Below the pieces are notes generated by a model. The model made no database searches, was not told the origin of the DNA, and worked only from the letters and a program-made list of their open reading frames with translations. The position numbers and the translations under genes are program-made. A DNA stretch of 64,000 nucleotides, taken from assembly GCF_036075115.1 (NCBI RefSeq), contig NZ_CP107958.1, forward strand, positions 8,556,001 to 8,620,000, written 5' to 3'. How positions within the stretch are numbered: the first letter of the stretch is position 1; every line of letters begins with the position of its first letter. Positions 62,532 to 64,000 of the stretch are shown here, piece after piece. The stretch comes from Streptomyces sp. NBC_00377 (GTDB lineage: Bacteria > Actinomycetota > Actinomycetes > Streptomycetales > Streptomycetaceae).

Positions 62532-64000
62532 ATGAGCAGTGTTCCGCAGCCGACCTCGGCAACCCGGCCCACCGCCCGACAGGACGGCGGAGGCAACGCG
62601 ATGGCGCTGCTGGTCATCGCGTCCTGCCAGCTGATGGTGGTCCTCGACATCACCATCGTGAACATCGCCCTGCCGGACATCCAGCGTTCCCTGGGCTTCT
62701 CCACCACCAGCCTCGCGTGGGTGGTCAACGCCTACACCCTGACCTTCGGCGGCCTGCTGCTGCTCGGCGGCCGGGTCGGCGACATCCTCGGCAGACGCCG
62801 GGTGTTCGTCTTCGGAGTGCTGCTCTTCGTGCTCGCCTCGCTGCTCGGCGGACTCGCCCAGAACGAGGCCCAACTCCTCGCGGCACGCGCCCTCCAGGGC
62901 GTCGGCGGCGCCATCGCGTCCCCGACCGCCCTCTCCCTCGTCAGCACGACGTTCCCGGAAGGACCGCAGCGCAACCGGGCGTTCGGCGTCTTCGCCGCCG
63001 TCTCGGCGGGCGGTGGCGCGATCGGCCTGCTCGCGGGCGGGATCCTGGTCGAGTACCTCAACTGGCGGTGGGTGCTGTTCGTCAACGTCCCCATCGGACT
63101 GCTCATCGCCCTCGCCACGCCCCGCTACATCAAGGAGTCCGAACGCCACCCCGGCCACTTCGACATCGCCGGTGCGCTGACCTCCACCGTGGGCATGGTG
63201 CTGCTGGTGTACGGGTTCATCAGAGCCGCGCAGGAAGGGTGGCGGGACACTCTCACCATCGCCTCGTTCGTCGCGGCCGTCGTCGTCCTCGCCGTGTTCG
63301 TCCTGGTCGAGCGGCGCTCGCGGCAGCCGATCACGCCACTGCACATGTTCGCCGACCGCAACCGGGCGGGCACCTACGGCATCATGCTGTGCCTCGCCGC
63401 CGCGATCTTCGGCATGTTCTTCTTCCTCACGCTCTTCGTGCAGAACGTGCTCGGCTTCAGCCCGCTCGCGGCCGGTTTCGCCTTCCTCCCGGTCAGCGCG
63501 GTCATCGCGGTCGGCGCCGGACTGGCCTCACGGTTCCTGCCCAGGTACGGACCCAAGCCCTTCATGGTGGTGGGCGCGCTCCTCGCGGCGGGGGGTCTGT
63601 CCTGGCTGACCCTGACCGACGTCGACTCCACGTACGCGGGCAGCGTCCTCGGCCCGATGCTCGTCTTCAGCCTGGGCATGGGCATGGAGTTCGTCTCCCT
63701 CACGCTGATGGCGCTGTCCAACGTGTCGCCGCTGGAGACCGGCGCGGCCTCCGGCCTCCTCAACGCCACCCAGCAGGTGGGCGGTTCGCTCGGACTGTCC
63801 ATCCTCGTCACCATGTACGGCACGGCCAGCCGCAACGAGGCGCAGAACCAGATCCCCGACTTCCTGGCCCAGGCGACGCCGGCCGAACGCCTGAGTTTCC
63901 GACGCACCGGCCTCCTGCCCGCACCCTGGTCCGACGAGGTCCTCACGGCCGGCGTCTCGGCCTCCTTCGTGATGGCGGCGATCTTCACGGTCCTGGCCGC
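62532..64000 (+). CDS. MFS transporter, DHA2 (14-helix) family, cut at the window edge
   Basis: At least 489 residues of a drug-exporter-type major facilitator. The family signature after the first helix (VLDITIVNIALPDIQRSLG) and the helix 2-3 loop GGRVGDILGRRRVF are clear, and 13 or so membrane segments are visible before the frame runs off the end. ATG at 62532 (MSSVPQPTSATRP) is used; the ribosome site is weak. The 253 bases between the AraC gene and this one hold no gene and probably carry its promoter. It exports drugs or metabolites using the proton gradient. Confidence 0.92.
   Translation, partial: MSSVPQPTSATRPTARQDGGGNAMALLVIASCQLMVVLDITIVNIALPDIQRSLGFSTTSLAWVVNAYTLTFGGLLLLGGRVGDILGRRRVFVFGVLLFVLASLLGGLAQNEAQLLAARALQGVGGAIASPTALSLVSTTFPEGPQRNRAFGVFAAVSAGGGAIGLLAGGILVEYLNWRWVLFVNVPIGLLIALATPRYIKESERHPGHFDIAGALTSTVGMVLLVYGFIRAAQEGWRDTLTIASFVAAVVVLAVFVLVERRSRQPITPLHMFADRNRAGTYGIMLCLAAAIFGMFFFLTLFVQNVLGFSPLAAGFAFLPVSAVIAVGAGLASRFLPRYGPKPFMVVGALLAAGGLSWLTLTDVDSTYAGSVLGPMLVFSLGMGMEFVSLTLMALSNVSPLETGAASGLLNATQQVGGSLGLSILVTMYGTASRNEAQNQIPDFLAQATPAERLSFRRTGLLPAPWSDEVLTAGVSASFVMAAIFTVLA

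Overview
The window is high-GC actinobacterial DNA and reads as Streptomyces. Evidence includes a conservon operon (cvnABCD plus two P450 genes), a group 3 SigB/SigF-type sigma factor, a SpoIIE-type phosphatase with PAS, GAF and GHKL domains, DUF5133, roadblock and ANTAR proteins, many GTG and TTG starts, and a large set of secreted hydrolases. It looks like accessory, arm-like chromosome: short operons, many lone regulators, gene remnants, and no rRNA, tRNA, phage, insertion sequence or CRISPR array that I could see.

Layout. 0.1-6.6 kb: DUF5133 gene, degenerate GHKL ATPase overlapping glgX, VOC protein, ANTAR protein and sigma factor. 6.6-11.1 kb: stand-alone hemC, GNAT enzyme, secreted NPP1 protein, ATP-dependent DNA ligase and an N-terminally truncated response regulator. 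11.4-14.8 kb: a complete P450 electron-transfer set (CYP105-like P450, 3Fe-4S ferredoxin, ferredoxin reductase), then a MarR regulator. 15.2-24.4 kb: DoxX/peroxiredoxin pair, SpoIIE-type phosphatase, aldo-keto reductase, TauD-like dioxygenase, flavin monooxygenase, metallophosphoesterase and methyltransferase. 24.8-30.8 kb: M4 metalloprotease, GH64 beta-1,3-glucanase with a perfect operator palindrome, dienelactone hydrolase, YciO-type protein and a PucR remnant. 30.9-36.2 kb: the conservon, whose middle P450 lacks several hallmark P450 residues.

36.6-40.7 kb: HD hydrolase, a small protein behind a SigB-like promoter, ArsR regulator, orphan roadblock protein and esterase. 40.7-49.6 kb: a carbohydrate-use locus in the order LacI regulator, binding protein, two permeases, GH42 beta-galactosidase and a frameshifted secreted BNR/ricin-lectin protein. 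49.7-64 kb: lipoprotein, flavodoxin-like protein, second M4 protease with a P domain, several small proteins, GH46 chitosanase behind a palindromic operator, anti-sigma-type ATPase, MOSC protein, secreted lipase, AraC regulator and an MFS exporter cut by the window edge.

The window mixes secreted polymer degradation (two M4 proteases, GH64, GH46, GH42, BNR/ricin, lipase, NPP1), each with its own regulatory DNA, with signalling modules that probably steer development or stress responses (conservon, partner-switching ATPases and phosphatase, SigB-type sigma factor and three candidate SigB-type promoters). Nothing here is clearly a wholly new system. The strongest leads are the conservon-linked degenerate P450, the LacI-family operators that define small regulons, and the GHKL protein translationally coupled to glgX.
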